A stretch of DNA of 64,000 nucleotides, taken from Channa striata. Taxonomy: Eukaryota; Chordata; Actinopteri; Anabantiformes; Channidae. Position 1 is the stretch's first letter; each line of letters opens with the position of its first letter. Location of the stretch: contig CM065186.1 in the NCBI GenBank assembly GCA_033026295.1, forward strand, positions 315,001 through 379,000, in the 5' to 3' direction. Made by a program: the position numbers and the translations under genes. The notes under the pieces were generated by a model. That model was not told the origin of the DNA and did not search any database. It was given only the letters and a program-made list of their open reading frames with translations. Positions 37,501 through 49,690 of this stretch are shown here, piece after piece.

Positions 37501-37808
37501 GTCGAGAGAAGAGAAAGGGTCCCATGATCTCTGCCGGTGATGCCGAATTCCCGCGGGATTACCACACCCTGGCTGGCGGCGGTGGCCGTGGGACCCGGCG
37601 GTTCCCTGACAACACCAACGGGGGGTTTACGTCTTCCTCTCTGGACCGCCGGCACAACGCTGTGGCCGCCAAGAGCCTAGAGGCCCTAAACAGCATCCAC
37701 AAGGCAGACATAGAACGGCAGCGAGATGCCCTAATGGACCTCCACAAAAACAAGTTCTCCAACAACCCTGGTAGCATGCTGCAAGGCTCTGCTGCTGCTG
37801 GACGCCAG
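37501..37808 (+). CDS. srcin1: srcin1 exon 2: conserved N-terminal region
   Basis: A strong pyrimidine-rich acceptor (cccctctgctgtag) and a gtaaat donor bound 308 nt: two bases completing a codon, then 102 codons, ending in phase 0. The frame reads REKRKGPMISAGDAEFPRDY, HTLAGGGG, then RRHNAVAAKSLEALNSIHKA, D.ER.RDALMD and on. The motifs DAE(Y/F)PR(E/D)Y.TL.GGGG, RRH..(I/V)AA.SLEAL and KAD..R.RDA.MD are those of mammalian SRCIN1. The protein is a scaffold that restrains Src by way of Csk and acts at dendritic spines and cell-matrix contacts. The Gly-rich spacer is shorter than in mammals. The frame stays open upstream to 37398, but that part is intron. Confidence 0.95.
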
Positions 37809-37836
37809 GTAAATTCACACTGAATTGACAGGAGTA

Positions 37837-37837
<1 letters not shown>

Positions 37838-37894
<57 letters not shown>
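37838..37894. repeat. (CA)28 microsatellite just after a splice donor
   Basis: Pure AC/CA dinucleotides starting 30 bp downstream of the gtaaat donor of the srcin1 exon at 37501. Confidence 0.97.
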
Positions 37895-37896
<2 letters not shown>

Positions 37897-39849
37897 AGTG
37901 AAGATGGAAGTTTTCTTTAGCCTGTGAGCTGCCACTTTATTTTTCTCCAAGCCGAGAGCCTAAGGCGGAGAGGCCGTTACTCATGTTGGTAGTGCGATGT
38001 TTACGAGGACGCTGCTAATAAAGTTGCGTGAACAGTGGATTCACGTTTATTATCGTATTCATAAAATACAAGTTTTATTTAGTTGTATTTATCCACCACA
38101 CCTTAAAGGATCCGTGAAAATATTGTTTTTTTTTATTACGTTAAACCGATTTGTGGCGCAAAAAAGGTTGTGGACCGCTGACCTAAAGGACTCCACTGCC
38201 CCACAGTATCTTTAACCATGTCTGACCCTGTAGTTTCTTTTGCTAGGCATAAATCAGTTATTTATAATTGGGCGTCAGCTACAGTTTATGCCCCATTTCT
38301 TTTGTAGTAACTCAGGATAAACAGCACAGCCAGCACACAGTCCTCTGAGAATGCCAAGAAAAGATACCATTCATACTGAAAAATATCAAAAGAAGCCAGT
38401 ATTAGAAAGGCTTTACACAGTCTCCACTTTAAACTGGCAACGAATATGCCCGTGTAAACGAGCAGGACACAGGATAGTGAATCGTGTAAGCTGTTCTCAG
38501 CAGGCACACAGAGGCTAAAACAAAGAGAATATAAACCATAAATAAACAAAAGAAGGGTAGTATGATCAAATATCGTGCCTTGCTGCCCTGCCCCATATTT
38601 GCGTATCCTTGATTTTTTTTGTCCTTGGTATTTACAAGGTTAATATAATATACACATGCAAGTACCGGAGTTCTTTTCTTGCCCAATAGCCCAAACTATT
38701 TGTCCAAAAAAGAAAATGCAGGGAAAAGATGTATTTGGACAATTATTATATTTTATAATTACAGAAAACATAAAATTGAATGGTAGCAAAAACATTACCT
38801 CTAATTTTCGAACTAATTTAAAAATAAATATTTTAAAATAAACTGTGTAGTATTGAAGTCATTTTTAGCCATTAGCTTTCGTGTTAGAAGGTCAACAATA
38901 ATAAAAGATTTAATATTGTGTCTTAGTTTTTGCATAAAAACTGATCACTCACTAGAAAATCAATATGTGACTCTCAGTGTTGATATTGTGGCAGGGTGAC
39001 ACAAATGCAAAACTGTTTGGGGAAACACATTTATTTTTCACAATGCTGTGAGACATTTAACCTCCCTGAACATAGTTTACCTGCAAGCGTTGCTGTTGAG
39101 GTCTGGTTGATATTGATTAAGTGAAGTTATTTTGCTGCTTGGCTGGGGAAACCAATCAACTTGAGTATAACTTGACATTCTAGTGTCTATCAAAAAAGTG
39201 TTTAATATGTTCATATTGCATTTAAGCTGTGGCCCGAGAAATTATATTTTACAGTATTTCAGCAATGCCTTGAGGGAAGTATTTCTTAGCCCCAGGAATA
39301 ATCTGATTAGAATATGCGATTCTGGACAGACCTGCATGTAAACTTCAAATTTGGCAGATGCATAAAGCTGCAAGATTAATAGCTGTTAGCAAATTAAAAA
39401 TGTAATTTTGAGTCTTTGAGTATCTCAGGGTCTTGTTCACAAATGAGAGTTAAATGGAGCGTGAGACTGACAGGCAGTGCCAAACATAATGTGGGCATTT
39501 TATGAAATTGTTGTGATTATGTGGTGAAGAGGGAGCTGAGCCAGAGGGCAAATCCATCTACATTACAACTTTCCCCAGTGATCATGAGCTGTGGACAGTC
39601 AGTGAAAGGATGAGATGACAAATAAAAAAAGCCAAAAAGATTCCTTCATAGGGTGGCAGGGCTGTCAGTGCCCTGTGTGTTTATCCAAACCACGCAGTGC
39701 ATCTCCTGAAGACAAAAATGAACTGGAAGAAAAGAGAGAGATGTAGAAACAGGTGGAGTCTGGTGTCGTCATGGCAACCCACGTCTCCCATATAAGGCAA
39801 GTGAGTGATATCATATGGCTGGCATTGCCTGGGTTTTGCGAAAGGCATG

Positions 39850-40190
39850 AGTGAGAGGCAACAGCAGTGGCAGAGAGAGAACGACAGGGAGAGACAGTGA
39901 AGGAAGGAGGGAGGGAGGGTATTTTTTATGGTTTATTTCAGGGACAAGGGCTGAGGGAGAGGGAGAAGGCGTGAGAGAGTGCAGGAGGAGGAGGAGGGGC
40001 AGGAAGGGATGCTAACTGCCTCTTAGGCGCTACTACGGGTATCAGCAAAGGGGGACTCTGGCGGATCCATGGGGCAAGACACAGAGCCGCAGTGATTAAA
40101 TTTTTAAAAATGGCTAGGGGGGGAAGAGGAAGAGGGAGCCATGTGGAGCAAGAGGATGCACCAAGCGGCCGACGTGCTCATTAAATAGCA
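39850..40190. other. Purine-rich intronic block, possible regulatory element or alternative leader
   Basis: The block runs through gggaggga, aggaggaggaggaggggcag and gggggggaagaggaagaggg on the + strand. Embedded in it is cagtgattaaatttttaaaa, an AT-rich word flanked by GC-rich sequence. A short frame from ATG 40069 (MGQDTEPQ) stops at once. There is no donor in a usable place. Function is not shown. Confidence 0.2.
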
Positions 40191-42071
40191 ACGGTAACCC
40201 TCTCTAACCACGTCCTTGCATCCTCAGCTGAGACATTTCGGCGTTCCTCTGTGGTGCTACCATGGCTGTGTGACGCTTCAGCTGCTGCATGAATGATGAT
40301 GTAGTTAAGTGTGTGTGTTTGCGTAGATCGTGTACATGGAGTCATTTGTTTGCGATGATCTACATGTAAAGACAGGTTGACTTGATGAACACGCACCTTT
40401 CTGTTAAAAGTGCGTGTGTGTTTTAAGGGAATTTGTGCACAGGCAGCCAGGTGTGTTGTCCAGGTGTGTCTGTGTTGCTGCAGCAGTGTGTGTTCATGTA
40501 TGTATTCGAACACATGTGTGCACATGTGTTGAAGGTTAGAAGAAGCACAAAATATCTGGGTAAGCACAAACAAGTGTGTATCAGTGTATGAGTGTGTGCA
40601 CATGTGTTTGGGCTGGAGAGGAAACACGGCACTGAGTGAAGGGGGTGAAAAAAAAAAGAGGGTGGGTACAAAGATGGCTACTTGGCATGCAGGTCAGGCA
40701 TGCATGTCTCTCCGCTCATCCTTCTCTTGCAGTTTCCCTCTCTTTCCTCGGCCTTCTTCCTCTCCCCTCATCACTCTAAGCTCCTGTCTGCCTCAGTGCC
40801 TATGTGCGCTTGGGGATTTCAGCTCAAGTGATTGAGAAATATTGCAGGCAGTAATCACTGAGTCACGGTGCATAGGGGGCCTGTTTGTGGAAGATGAGAC
40901 AGGTTTGATGTTGCAAAAAATGTCCTCTTGTTGGTGCATTAAATTATTTGTGGAGCTATTTTCCTTTTACAATTTAAGGTGAATAAATGGTGCAAGTGGG
41001 TTATTAGACAATACATATGTGTGTGAGTGAGTGCAGATATGTTAGGGATAATAACGCAATGGGTGTTCAACTTCGCAGTTGGGTTTTTTTTTCTTTTATT
41101 TATTATAAATCTGACAAGAACCTGTGTGAACAGTAATTATATTAACACATTTGTCTTTGTTAAGTTGTAATTACAAAGCCACCGTGTAAAAGTTGAAATC
41201 CTGAAACAGATTGAGGATGTAAAGGTTGTTTGCTCTGTATTTGAGCATTTATCCTTGACAGCATCATTTGTTTGGAGGATTAAGGCTAGAAAAGAAATTA
41301 CTGAAAAATGAATGTAAGTGGCAAAATTTGATTGCAGTAAGGCAAATGATCTGTCTGCTAAGATGAAGCGTTCGGTCAAAAACATGTGCATCAAAGTCGC
41401 TTACAATTTATCAGAAAGCCACTATAACTGGTCAGCCCGTGTCCGTATGCTAGCCTTACGAAGACTTCTGTTTTCTTTTTTTTTATGTTTTGACATTATT
41501 TTGTTAAAGGCATGAAAGCAGAAGAGTCTTCACGTTTGAAGATAAATGGGTAATTTTCATTATTCGTTCATAAACTTTAACTAGAAAAACTTTTTTTCTG
41601 ATCAGTCTCAGCAAACAGCATGTCAAAACCGAGACGAGCCCAAACAAAAGTGGTGAAACTTTGGTTATGGATGAAGATTTTAAGTAGGAGACGGAATCTC
41701 GTTACAGTGACACCTGTTAAGGGTGGGATGGATTAGACAGCCAGCAAACGGTCAGTTGTTGGAAGCCGTAAAAATGGGCTTAAAAAAAGCTAAAAAGCAC
41801 GACTAGTTTGTTCAGAGCATCTCCTATGGTGACACTATTTAAAGTCAGATGTAAAGAGACTCCAACTCACTTTAGCTGGGAGAACGGCAAAAAATACAGT
41901 AGAGAACAAGGGTGGGTTGGAGAAATGACAGATTAAAAGCAACTGGAAAATGTGAGCGTTCACCATGGTTTTCGACAATGACGTCAAAGGGTCTTATGCC
42001 CCAGGATTGGTGCTTGATCCTCTGAGACATTGTCAGGAGGTTGAAGGTGGTGAGACTGTAGGTGGTGAGAG

Positions 42072-42245
42072 GTCAATTCAACTTCAATTTCAATGCAACT
42101 TTATTTATATAGTGCCAATTTACAACAAAGTCATCTCATGACGCTTTGCATAATAAAGTCAAGACTATCAGACATTTAGAGAAAACCCAACAAATCAGTC
42201 CACGGGTCAGTGGAACGAAGTACATAACAACATAACTTAAAGATA
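42072..42245 (+). repeat. Teleost repeat family A, 5' fragment
   Basis: Contains caactttatttatatagtgc, then acaaagtcatctcatgacgc and acatttagagaaaacccaac, the same opening as the copy at 60668. It stops soon after. Confidence 0.7.
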
Positions 42246-43467
42246 TCTACATGTATTAGTGTAGAACAAATGAGTTTTAGACTTTCTAAAGGTTATTGTT
42301 GACATCTTATTTATGAAATTTCTAATTACATGTTGCAATAATAGATTCTCTGAATTAAGGTTAATATCAAATCAACATTCCTCAACCAGTATTTATCACC
42401 ATATTTACACCATTTTCTGCAAAGTATTAAAATGAAGAATGCAAGGATGTAAAAGGCTTAAAAACTTAATTTGCATGTGCAGTTTGGCTGTGTAGACATT
42501 TAATTTCTGATTATTTTGAACAATAGGAGATTTTTTCAGTTTGGCTGAAGCAGAATGTGGCTTGGTGGCATCAGATTAAGTATGATAGTGCTATCTTGGT
42601 GAGTGGGCCTGGACACAGGCCTAAAAGCCTGAAATCTGGGTCAAAGCAGCCCACAGGCATGGTGAGGTCTTTACTTCCCAAAGTCTACGTTTTCTTGGCT
42701 ATTTCCCCTCTAGTACAAATTCAAATCAGAGTGAGATTAGTCTAAAAAGTTGCAACTGAGATTCCAGGAGGCAGCAGAGGAAATTGATCCCAGAGCAAAT
42801 GCTCAAACCTAAATTCATTTCCAGCTACATCTTTAGGTAAATGATTAATTGAATGTGTATTTGAAATGCTCCATGCTTTAGGATGAAATTTAGATTCAGA
42901 CGTTATCGCAACATGTTAAAACATAACTATAAAAGTCCGTATTTAAATCATTGCAGTGGCAGCTAGAATGACAAATCTGATCCCTGTCAGCTTCACTGAA
43001 GTGGTTGCAAATCACTGCGATTTCTGGACCTTTGTGTCCCAGACATGGCTTCCAACTGTTAAATGCAATCCTAGGTGAAGATGTATGTGTGCTGAAAAAT
43101 GGTATATTGGGAATAGAATCAAAGTGTTCTTTCAACAATTTGGGTTTTGTGATAACTGGTGGTAATGAAAAGTGAATGAACGTCTGAGTCTTGCTAAATT
43201 TTCCATAGATCAGTTTAAATATTCCTTCATCTATCCATCAACGCCCCTGCCTGTATAGTTGGTACAGTTGGTTTGTGTGTTTTTGAATCTCTTTGAGTAT
43301 TTTGAGGTTTTGTGCTGCTCATAAGTGTCTTTGTGGTAGCTGAGTCTGGGGGTTGTTGTATTTGCTTGTGGCGGTTTTGTGTCTTCCTTTGAGGGGTTTA
43401 TGGTTGTCGTTCACCTAATAATACATACACATACGTTCGATCGATGTCGCACAAGTTACATTGACAT

Positions 43468-43895
43468 GTAGTCATTTGGCAGACGCTTTTATCCAAAGCG
43501 ACATACAAGTGAGGTACAAGGCAGCAAAAACCTAAGTCGAGGAGAAAACAGCAGTGACTTGAAAGTGGAGAACAGTTTCTCTGGTGTCCAAGGTGTTGCC
43601 GAGCTTATCTTGGTAGCATTCAGATTTCACCCTAGTGACGCTGTGAGAGAAACAGAGCAAATCCTGATAATCAGAAAGAGCAGATTGAGCCTTGGATTTC
43701 TTCACGCATCTGGACGGTTGGCCACGAGTTGGAAGCTGAAGGACAAGCGGGTCTACAGGTTGTCGGGCAGAGCCTGTTCATGGCTGCCTCTGTGCCAAGG
43801 GTGGAGAGATCCTGCGGCGAGGGCAGAGTTTCAGAAACCAGGGAAGAGATCTGAGGTTACAGCAGAATGTTACCAGTGCGGTAGGAGAATGTGAC
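43468..43895 (+). repeat. Teleost repeat family C (gcttttatccaaagcgacat type), copy 1
   Basis: Opens with tttggcagacgcttttatcc and aaagcgacatacaagtgagg, a phrase found in great number in fish genomes. The open frame 43559-43894 lies in the body of this repeat and is not taken as a gene. The right end is approximate. Confidence 0.5.
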
Positions 43896-46205
43896 GGTCT
43901 AGGGATGAAAACAAATGCAGAGGAGTGACAGAGATGTCGTCCGCAGTGCAGTTCCGGACAGTTTAGCAGTGTGAGAATATAAAAATAAACCATTTGCAGG
44001 TTTTTGTGAGTGGCTTTTTTCTTTCTGTTATCTAAATAATGGAATAACTCAACTGAAAACGTAACATTTTCTGCGATAGTTCAATCAAAACAAAGCTAAA
44101 TATCTCATGAGATATTGTACAGAATAAAACTGCTTTGCAGAAGCCACACAAGGTTGCCTCTCTGGAGTGTAGCCATTCATTCTTTTTCTCTTATAAGCCT
44201 TTTATTTCCTCGCTGGTGTCAGGACTTTAAAAAGACTGGACTAAAAATGCAGAGACCTTGGGTTTAGAGGCATTTTTGATTTTAAAGCATTCAACACCCT
44301 GCAGCATATTGAGTGCTAATTATTCCAGAAATAGCATTGCTTAATGAAGCTTTAGAGAAGAGTCCTTTAATTCAGACAAAGTGAAAGAATCTTCAACATG
44401 AATAAACACAAACTTAGTATGTGGATAATACTATGGAGGTTAATCTGCTGCTATGCTGCCCTCTGTTTCTCTGATCTACACCAGATTTCAGAGCTGGCTG
44501 CAGGTGTTGGATGGGGCACAATCAGACCAGTCAATTTTCAGTAAAAGTATGTTGGTTTGTGCACATTTGTGTAGAGCTCAACGTCCAACTAATATCAGAA
44601 CTTCACACAAACTACAACTAATATTCCTTCAGTCTCTACACTTTTGTACACCTGAGATGTTAATTCATTTACCTCTGAGCAATGGGAGGCAGAAGGACTC
44701 ATTTTTTGCTCAAGTTGGAAGTCAAGTCATGCAGTTGCATCTTTGCCCTCAATTTGCGTGTAACTGCATCTTTTTGTGGCCTTTGTATGCCATCATGCTG
44801 ATGCTGAAATTAGCTTTGCCTTTTGTTTGGACCCACAGGTATAGTAAGGACTGAGAATGATAGGTTTTTTTCAGAAGTTGGAATATTTGTAAGCTACAAA
44901 ACATGTCTGGTTGATTTTAGTAACAAATATTGTGTGTATCGAAATCCTTCTATATTCCATTGTGTCACAAAGCACTTTTGTTGCCCAAAATGTGTTACAA
45001 ACCCATAAATCACTTTCACTTTGGGTTGAAATGTTTATTTACTATAAACTGATGTTTATTTTAACCTAATCAACTTCAACCTAATATTAGCTAACACACC
45101 AAATATGGATATGTCTGCAGGTGAAATGGTTCCCAACAATTGTTCTATTTACTCCCATTTGACTAATCAGTTTAAAGATACTGTGTAGCATGAAACATGA
45201 AAATGTTTTAGCAAGTGAATCTTTATACTTGTGAGCAGTTTTGGAATATTTTGTCTTCAGTTGGAAGAAACAAACAGGCTGAGAACAAGTATTGTATTAA
45301 GTAGGTAATGAAGTTTTGCGATCCAGGCCCAGACTGTTGGTTGTGTTGTGTACTGTGTCACAGTCACAAATTAAAGACCTTTTAAAGAAAAGTCCTATTT
45401 CTTACTGGAGGCATAGGAATTGGAGCAGAAACATGAGTAGTCAATTTATGCTTAGTGTTGCACAAAAATAAAAAGCAGATGTTTCGATCATTTAGTTGTA
45501 TTGTTGTGAATTAAGTGGAGGTTAAACATGGTCACACATACAGGCTCAGCAGCTTGTATATTAACGAATGACACCTGTGGTGACCTGACTTATTCCCAGA
45601 TGAAGTGACAACGGCAGCTTCTTAATCCACTGTCAGTGGGTCGCTTTAATCCTGCTCCTGTGTCCACGCCAGACAACTCTGCATCTGGGGTGTGTGTGGA
45701 GCTGAATTCAGGAGCTGCCTGGGCATTTATCGTGTATACGTGTGTGAACTGTAAACATTTGATTAATTGCTGAGAAGCAATTGCAAGCAATTCTTTTAGT
45801 GATGGCAGTGAAGGACAGCACAAGTTAATCTAGCTATCATCACAATAATGAGCACGTCATTTTTATCCCAGCCATGGTTTGTTTGGTAAGATTTACTTTA
45901 ATTTGTGGTCACTTAAGCAAAGTGCTGAAGCATATTGCATTTGCTGCATAAAAATAATTTACCATTAAGCCTCCACACTCCTGATCACTTGCATATCTTT
46001 AATGGGAACTGAGTGGCAGCATTTTCTGTCTTTAAGTCGGGGCGTTCTTTTGCGTCATCTTTTAATAATGTGCTTTTTGCGGCTTAATACATGGGAAAAT
46101 GTCTCACACTCGATCCTCTGTGTCCCTCCCTCTTCTGCCCCCCTCCCCGTCCCTTCTCTGTTTTCCCTTTCTTCTTTGCTCTTTGTTTTTCTTTCCCCCC
46201 TCCAG

Positions 46206-46232
46206 CAACAGCCAAACTACTGGAGCTTCAAG
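46206..46232 (+). CDS. srcin1: srcin1 27-nt microexon (QQPNYWSFK)
   Basis: Between a long pyrimidine-rich acceptor (ending tttcccccctccag) and a gtcagt donor lie nine codons, QQPNYWSFK, in phase 0 at both ends. The same residues sit at this place in mammalian SRCIN1, directly before the segment encoded at 59836. The aromatic core (YW.F) suggests a short interaction motif. It is too short for ORF callers and could be skipped without changing the frame. Confidence 0.95.
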
Positions 46233-47960
46233 GTCAGTGCCAATATTGTGTTTGTGTTTCAGTGTGAAATCCGTGCCTCTGTGTGCATTTGTCTCTGATG
46301 GGATAACTTTCTGTTGTGTCTTTGCATGCGTCTCTGCCATGGCGTTCACTGTTGGTCTCATGTTGGCACACACTTCTGTGTTCACCTACAGTATCTTGTA
46401 GTGCTTGCATTGGCATTTCTTTGGGATCAAGTAAATCAAATGCTTGATTAGAAATGGAGAGTGATTCCTTGCAGGCAGAAAAAACCTTTTCAGGCCTATG
46501 AGTACACCTAAGGTTTCTCAGCTGAATACTTATTTATATCACTTGTACCACCACTTTGAGTGGTTGTAAGTTCTTGTGATATAGTTATTGTAATTACTGA
46601 ATGGAGAAGGCCAGGTTCTTGAAAGAGAATGCAGAATTGTTGAACTGCTGTGTGAAGTACAATATTTGCTCTTGTAAAGGTAGAAAGCTGCTGGTTGGAG
46701 CTTCAATTTCTGCTTTCAAAATCCTTCTGTCTAGATCTCTACTTGGCTCGTAATAGCCACAGACTTTTTTTTTCTTTTTTTTTTCAAGAATTCATCTAGA
46801 TTTTGTGGCAGAAAGGGCGAAATGCCAATTTGAGGTAATAGGCATCTTCTTGTGCCACAACCACAAAAATATCAACAGCCAAAGTCTCAAAGTCACCAAA
46901 ATATGTTGGTTATGGTCACGATGGTCTACTAGCAGCATGGTGGCTTGGTTAGGTTTTCCTTAAGACCACTATTTTGCTCCCGATTGAAATCTCTGAAGGA
47001 TGAATCCAAATAAATTTTGTGTTTTCCTGACATTTAATTATATATTTTTAGAATGGTTTCCAGATGTCAAATCATAATTACTGCAGTGATCATTTGGCAT
47101 ATCCTTTAGGGGTCATAAGATTGACAGTTATTGTTGGAGTGACACATTTTCGCAACTATTGGATGGATTGTCTTGAACTGTGCAATGTTCTCCTTATGAT
47201 GAACTGATAAATAACTTACTTTTCATGCAGTGTAAAATTTGCCGGATTGACTCCTTTCAGCCTTGCGGGCAGTTACAGCTGGGTTCTCATTTGATTAGCT
47301 GCAGGAGTGCTTCTGAGCAGCCCTAGCTGCAGTAATGGAGAGTTGTAAAAGTGCTGTGTGTCAGTAGTGCAAGATTATTCCTGTGCTCTTATTTCTTAAG
47401 GGAATATTAATGTAATCTGCACTGTATTACAGACGTTATGTAGTGACAGAAAAGTTAGCTGACATGAAGAAGAAATCATGAGCCAAATTTAAACCCACAC
47501 TGTTATAAACACATGTTGTGCCTTCGGGACTTTTGAATCATTTGGATACTTCTGAAAGTATTCCCACAGTGCTGCAGGCCACTATTGGACTAAAATTTCA
47601 GATGAAGCTTTAAAAAAGTTATAAATAAATAGTGTGAAATAAAATATAAGAATAATAGTTATAATAAAATAGTGTGAAACGCACTGGTAAATCTGAAAAA
47701 TTTGCAGCCATTAGTGGCCATCAGTCAGTGCCAGCTTTTTTGTTCTCTTATTAGTCATTAGTTATGCTTTTAGCACTCCCAGCTGGTTTCCAGTTTCCAA
47801 ACTGAGGGTCTTGATCCTTGTGCAAAGAGAAATTCCCACCCGGCAGGTTTGGGCCAGATTAATCAAAATCTGCTCCTTGAGTTTTCTTAGATGGGCATCA
47901 GCATTTGAATGTGGACTAATTGATCTCACCAACACTGGTACTGATGTGCGAATGTGAGAA

Positions 47961-48073
47961 TGTAATTCAAACACAGGTTCCTTTTAGTAACTGGTCGATT
48001 ATTTCAAATTGTGAAGATGTAATTCAAACACAGGTTCCTTTTAGTAACTGGTCGATTATTTCAAATTGTGAAG
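47961..48073. repeat. 57-bp tandem duplication, two copies
   Basis: The unit starting tgtaattcaaacacaggttc at 47961 is repeated at 48018 with no differences over 56 bp. Identity of the copies points to a recent event or an assembly artefact. Confidence 0.95.
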
Positions 48074-48094
48074 GACAAAATAAAATCATTAGCT

Positions 48095-48245
48095 AGCACA
48101 AGATACAGTGAACCCCCACTTAAATTTTACTGGTGAGTATCAGTATATGAGTGTGTCTGATTGTGAGTGTGAATGGGTGAATAAGAATCCGTGTAAAGTG
48201 GTAGGAAAGAACCATATAAGTGCAGGCCATTTACCATTTACATGA
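48095..48245 (+). repeat. Fish SINE-like tail, copy 3
   Basis: Contains gtgaacccccacttaaattt, tctgattgtgagtgtgaatg, gtgaataagaatccgtgtaa and accatataagtgcaggccat followed by ttacc. It shares the final phrase and the tgattgtgagtgtgaat words with the copy at 6990-7170. Confidence 0.55.
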
Positions 48246-48849
48246 TGCTGTTTAAAGTCAGCTGGGTGGAGGCTGAGATCTCAGAAATAGAATCTTGTTT
48301 GTAGCTACTACTACCCCTAGACTAAAAGTGGAATATCTGATTACCTTTCAGCTCCACTATCTAAAGCTATAATGCATTATTAACTCAGACCTGAATACAC
48401 TGTGCTCATTAAACAGACCCTATGACCCTTAGAAACATTGTGTTGTTGTACATGCTAACCTAAGCAGTTGGTGCAGTTTACAGCACCTTTAAATACAAAA
48501 TTACTTGATATTCTTAAAAGCTGCTTGCATAACTAGTGCTGATACAGCGAATACAAACTGCTGAAAGACTTTCTAAAATTGAATGGTAGGAAAGCTGTTG
48601 CCTAAGAAATGTTTGCTATATTGTACAGCAATGTGACCTAATCCCAAAGGAAAATACTAAAGCAATGGTCTGATCTAGCAACAACTAATGCATGTGCAGG
48701 TCCGAGGCCTTGAATATTTTATTTCATAAAAGGTTATTCATTGTCCAGAACCTATCGTAGTCTGTCCTGTGCCTACTGGCTTGATGTCTTTTGTCCTGTC
48801 CCCAGTGTGGAAATAGTTATTCAGTTGTATTCTATGTTTATTTCAGTTC

Positions 48850-49075
48850 AGTTTACATAAATGGCACCAAATCCCAATGACACCGTAATGCCAGGACTGT
48901 ATATACTATACATTTTTGAGATTAACCCAACAAATCCAATAAGAGACGGTGAAGACGAAGTCTTTATGGGAAGACGCTTTGAGCAGAACCAGGCTTGGGG
49001 TGGGTGGCCCTCTGCCACATCGGGTAAGAATGAGTGGGAAGTGGACAGAGAAAAGAAAATGTTAAATAGCCGCTA
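48850..49075 (+). repeat. Teleost repeat family A, left part of an interrupted copy
   Basis: Diverged. Contains caacaaatccaataagagac, a remnant of the aacctcca position (gaagacgaagtctttatggg), gagcagaaccaggcttgggg and gagtgggaagtggacagaga in the family A order. The copy breaks off at 49075, where a family C element begins. Confidence 0.6.
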
Positions 49076-49079
49076 ATAT

Positions 49080-49260
49080 AACGCTTTTATCCAAAGTGCT
49101 TTACAATGTTGCTTCACGTAAACACACTGATGCCGGTGGCTGCCATGCTAGGTGCTCACATGACCCACCGGGTTCAGTGTCTCAAGGACACTTCGACGTT
49201 TAGCCGAGACCGGGTATCAAACCCTGCGGCCCTTACCAACTGAGCTACAGCTGCCCTGAT
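49080..49260 (+). repeat. Teleost repeat family C, copy 2, inserted in a family A copy
   Basis: Contains cttttatccaaagtgcttta, ggtggctgccatgctaggtg, gttcagtgtctcaaggacac, and ends ccaactgagctacagctgcc. The end resembles tRNA-like sequence, but there is no tRNA fold. Confidence 0.6.
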
Positions 49261-49320
49261 AAAAGAAAAGACAACAAGAAGGATGTTGGTATGGTCTAGT
49301 ATCCACATAAAGATCCATAG

Positions 49321-49690
49321 AAAGGTTGAAGCACAGCTACAGGAGAAAGAAGACCCAAAGTTAGTATATGCAGTGGTGATATTTAAAAGTCTTGAGTGAG
49401 GTGATGAGCTCCGTGCATGAGAGGGCCAACCCAGAAGTCTGTAGTAGCATAACTATAAGTGATGGTTGAGAGGAACTTGAGCCAGCTGTAACTATAAACT
49501 TTATCCAAAAGGAAATATTTAAGCCTAGTCCTAAAGTAGAGAGAGTTTCTTTGTTCAGACCCTAAGCTGGAGAGGAGCTTGATAGCTAAAGGCTCCACCG
49601 CCCACTGGACTTTTGGAACCTCTGAGTTTTATAAGATGCAATGGAGCTTCATTATTAAGAGCTTTGGTTGTAAGGAGGGGGCGACTGTGA
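49321..49690 (+). repeat. Teleost repeat family A, internal or right part
   Basis: Contains agaagacccaaagttagtat, gtctgtagtagcataactat, gagccagctgtaactataaa, aagcctagtcctaaagtaga and ataagatgcaatggagcttc. From general knowledge, these phrases follow the left part in long copies of this fish repeat. The link to family A is therefore partly from memory. Confidence 0.45.

Larger units (their letters stand above)
37809..46205 (+). other. srcin1: srcin1 intron 2
   Basis: 8.4 kb. It holds a (CA)28 tract 30 bp after the donor, a purine-rich stretch (39850-40190), a cryptic GT-rich stretch (40290-40620), a partial family A repeat (42072) and a family C repeat (43468). No further exon is supported. 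Confidence 0.8.

Noticed and set aside
40320..40370. Weak inverted repeat (gtagatc ... gatctac)
   Set aside because: Seven-base arms, expected by chance in a window this long.
40181..40627. 148-codon open frame on the minus strand
   Set aside because: It comes from cryptic GT-rich DNA (runs of T, H and C from CA-rich codons); composition explains the lack of stops.
43559..43894. 111-codon open frame
   Set aside because: Lies within the body of a common teleost repeat that begins at 43468.
44453..44854. 133-codon open frame on the + strand with hydrophobic end
   Set aside because: Resembles no family and has no splice sites in phase with srcin1.
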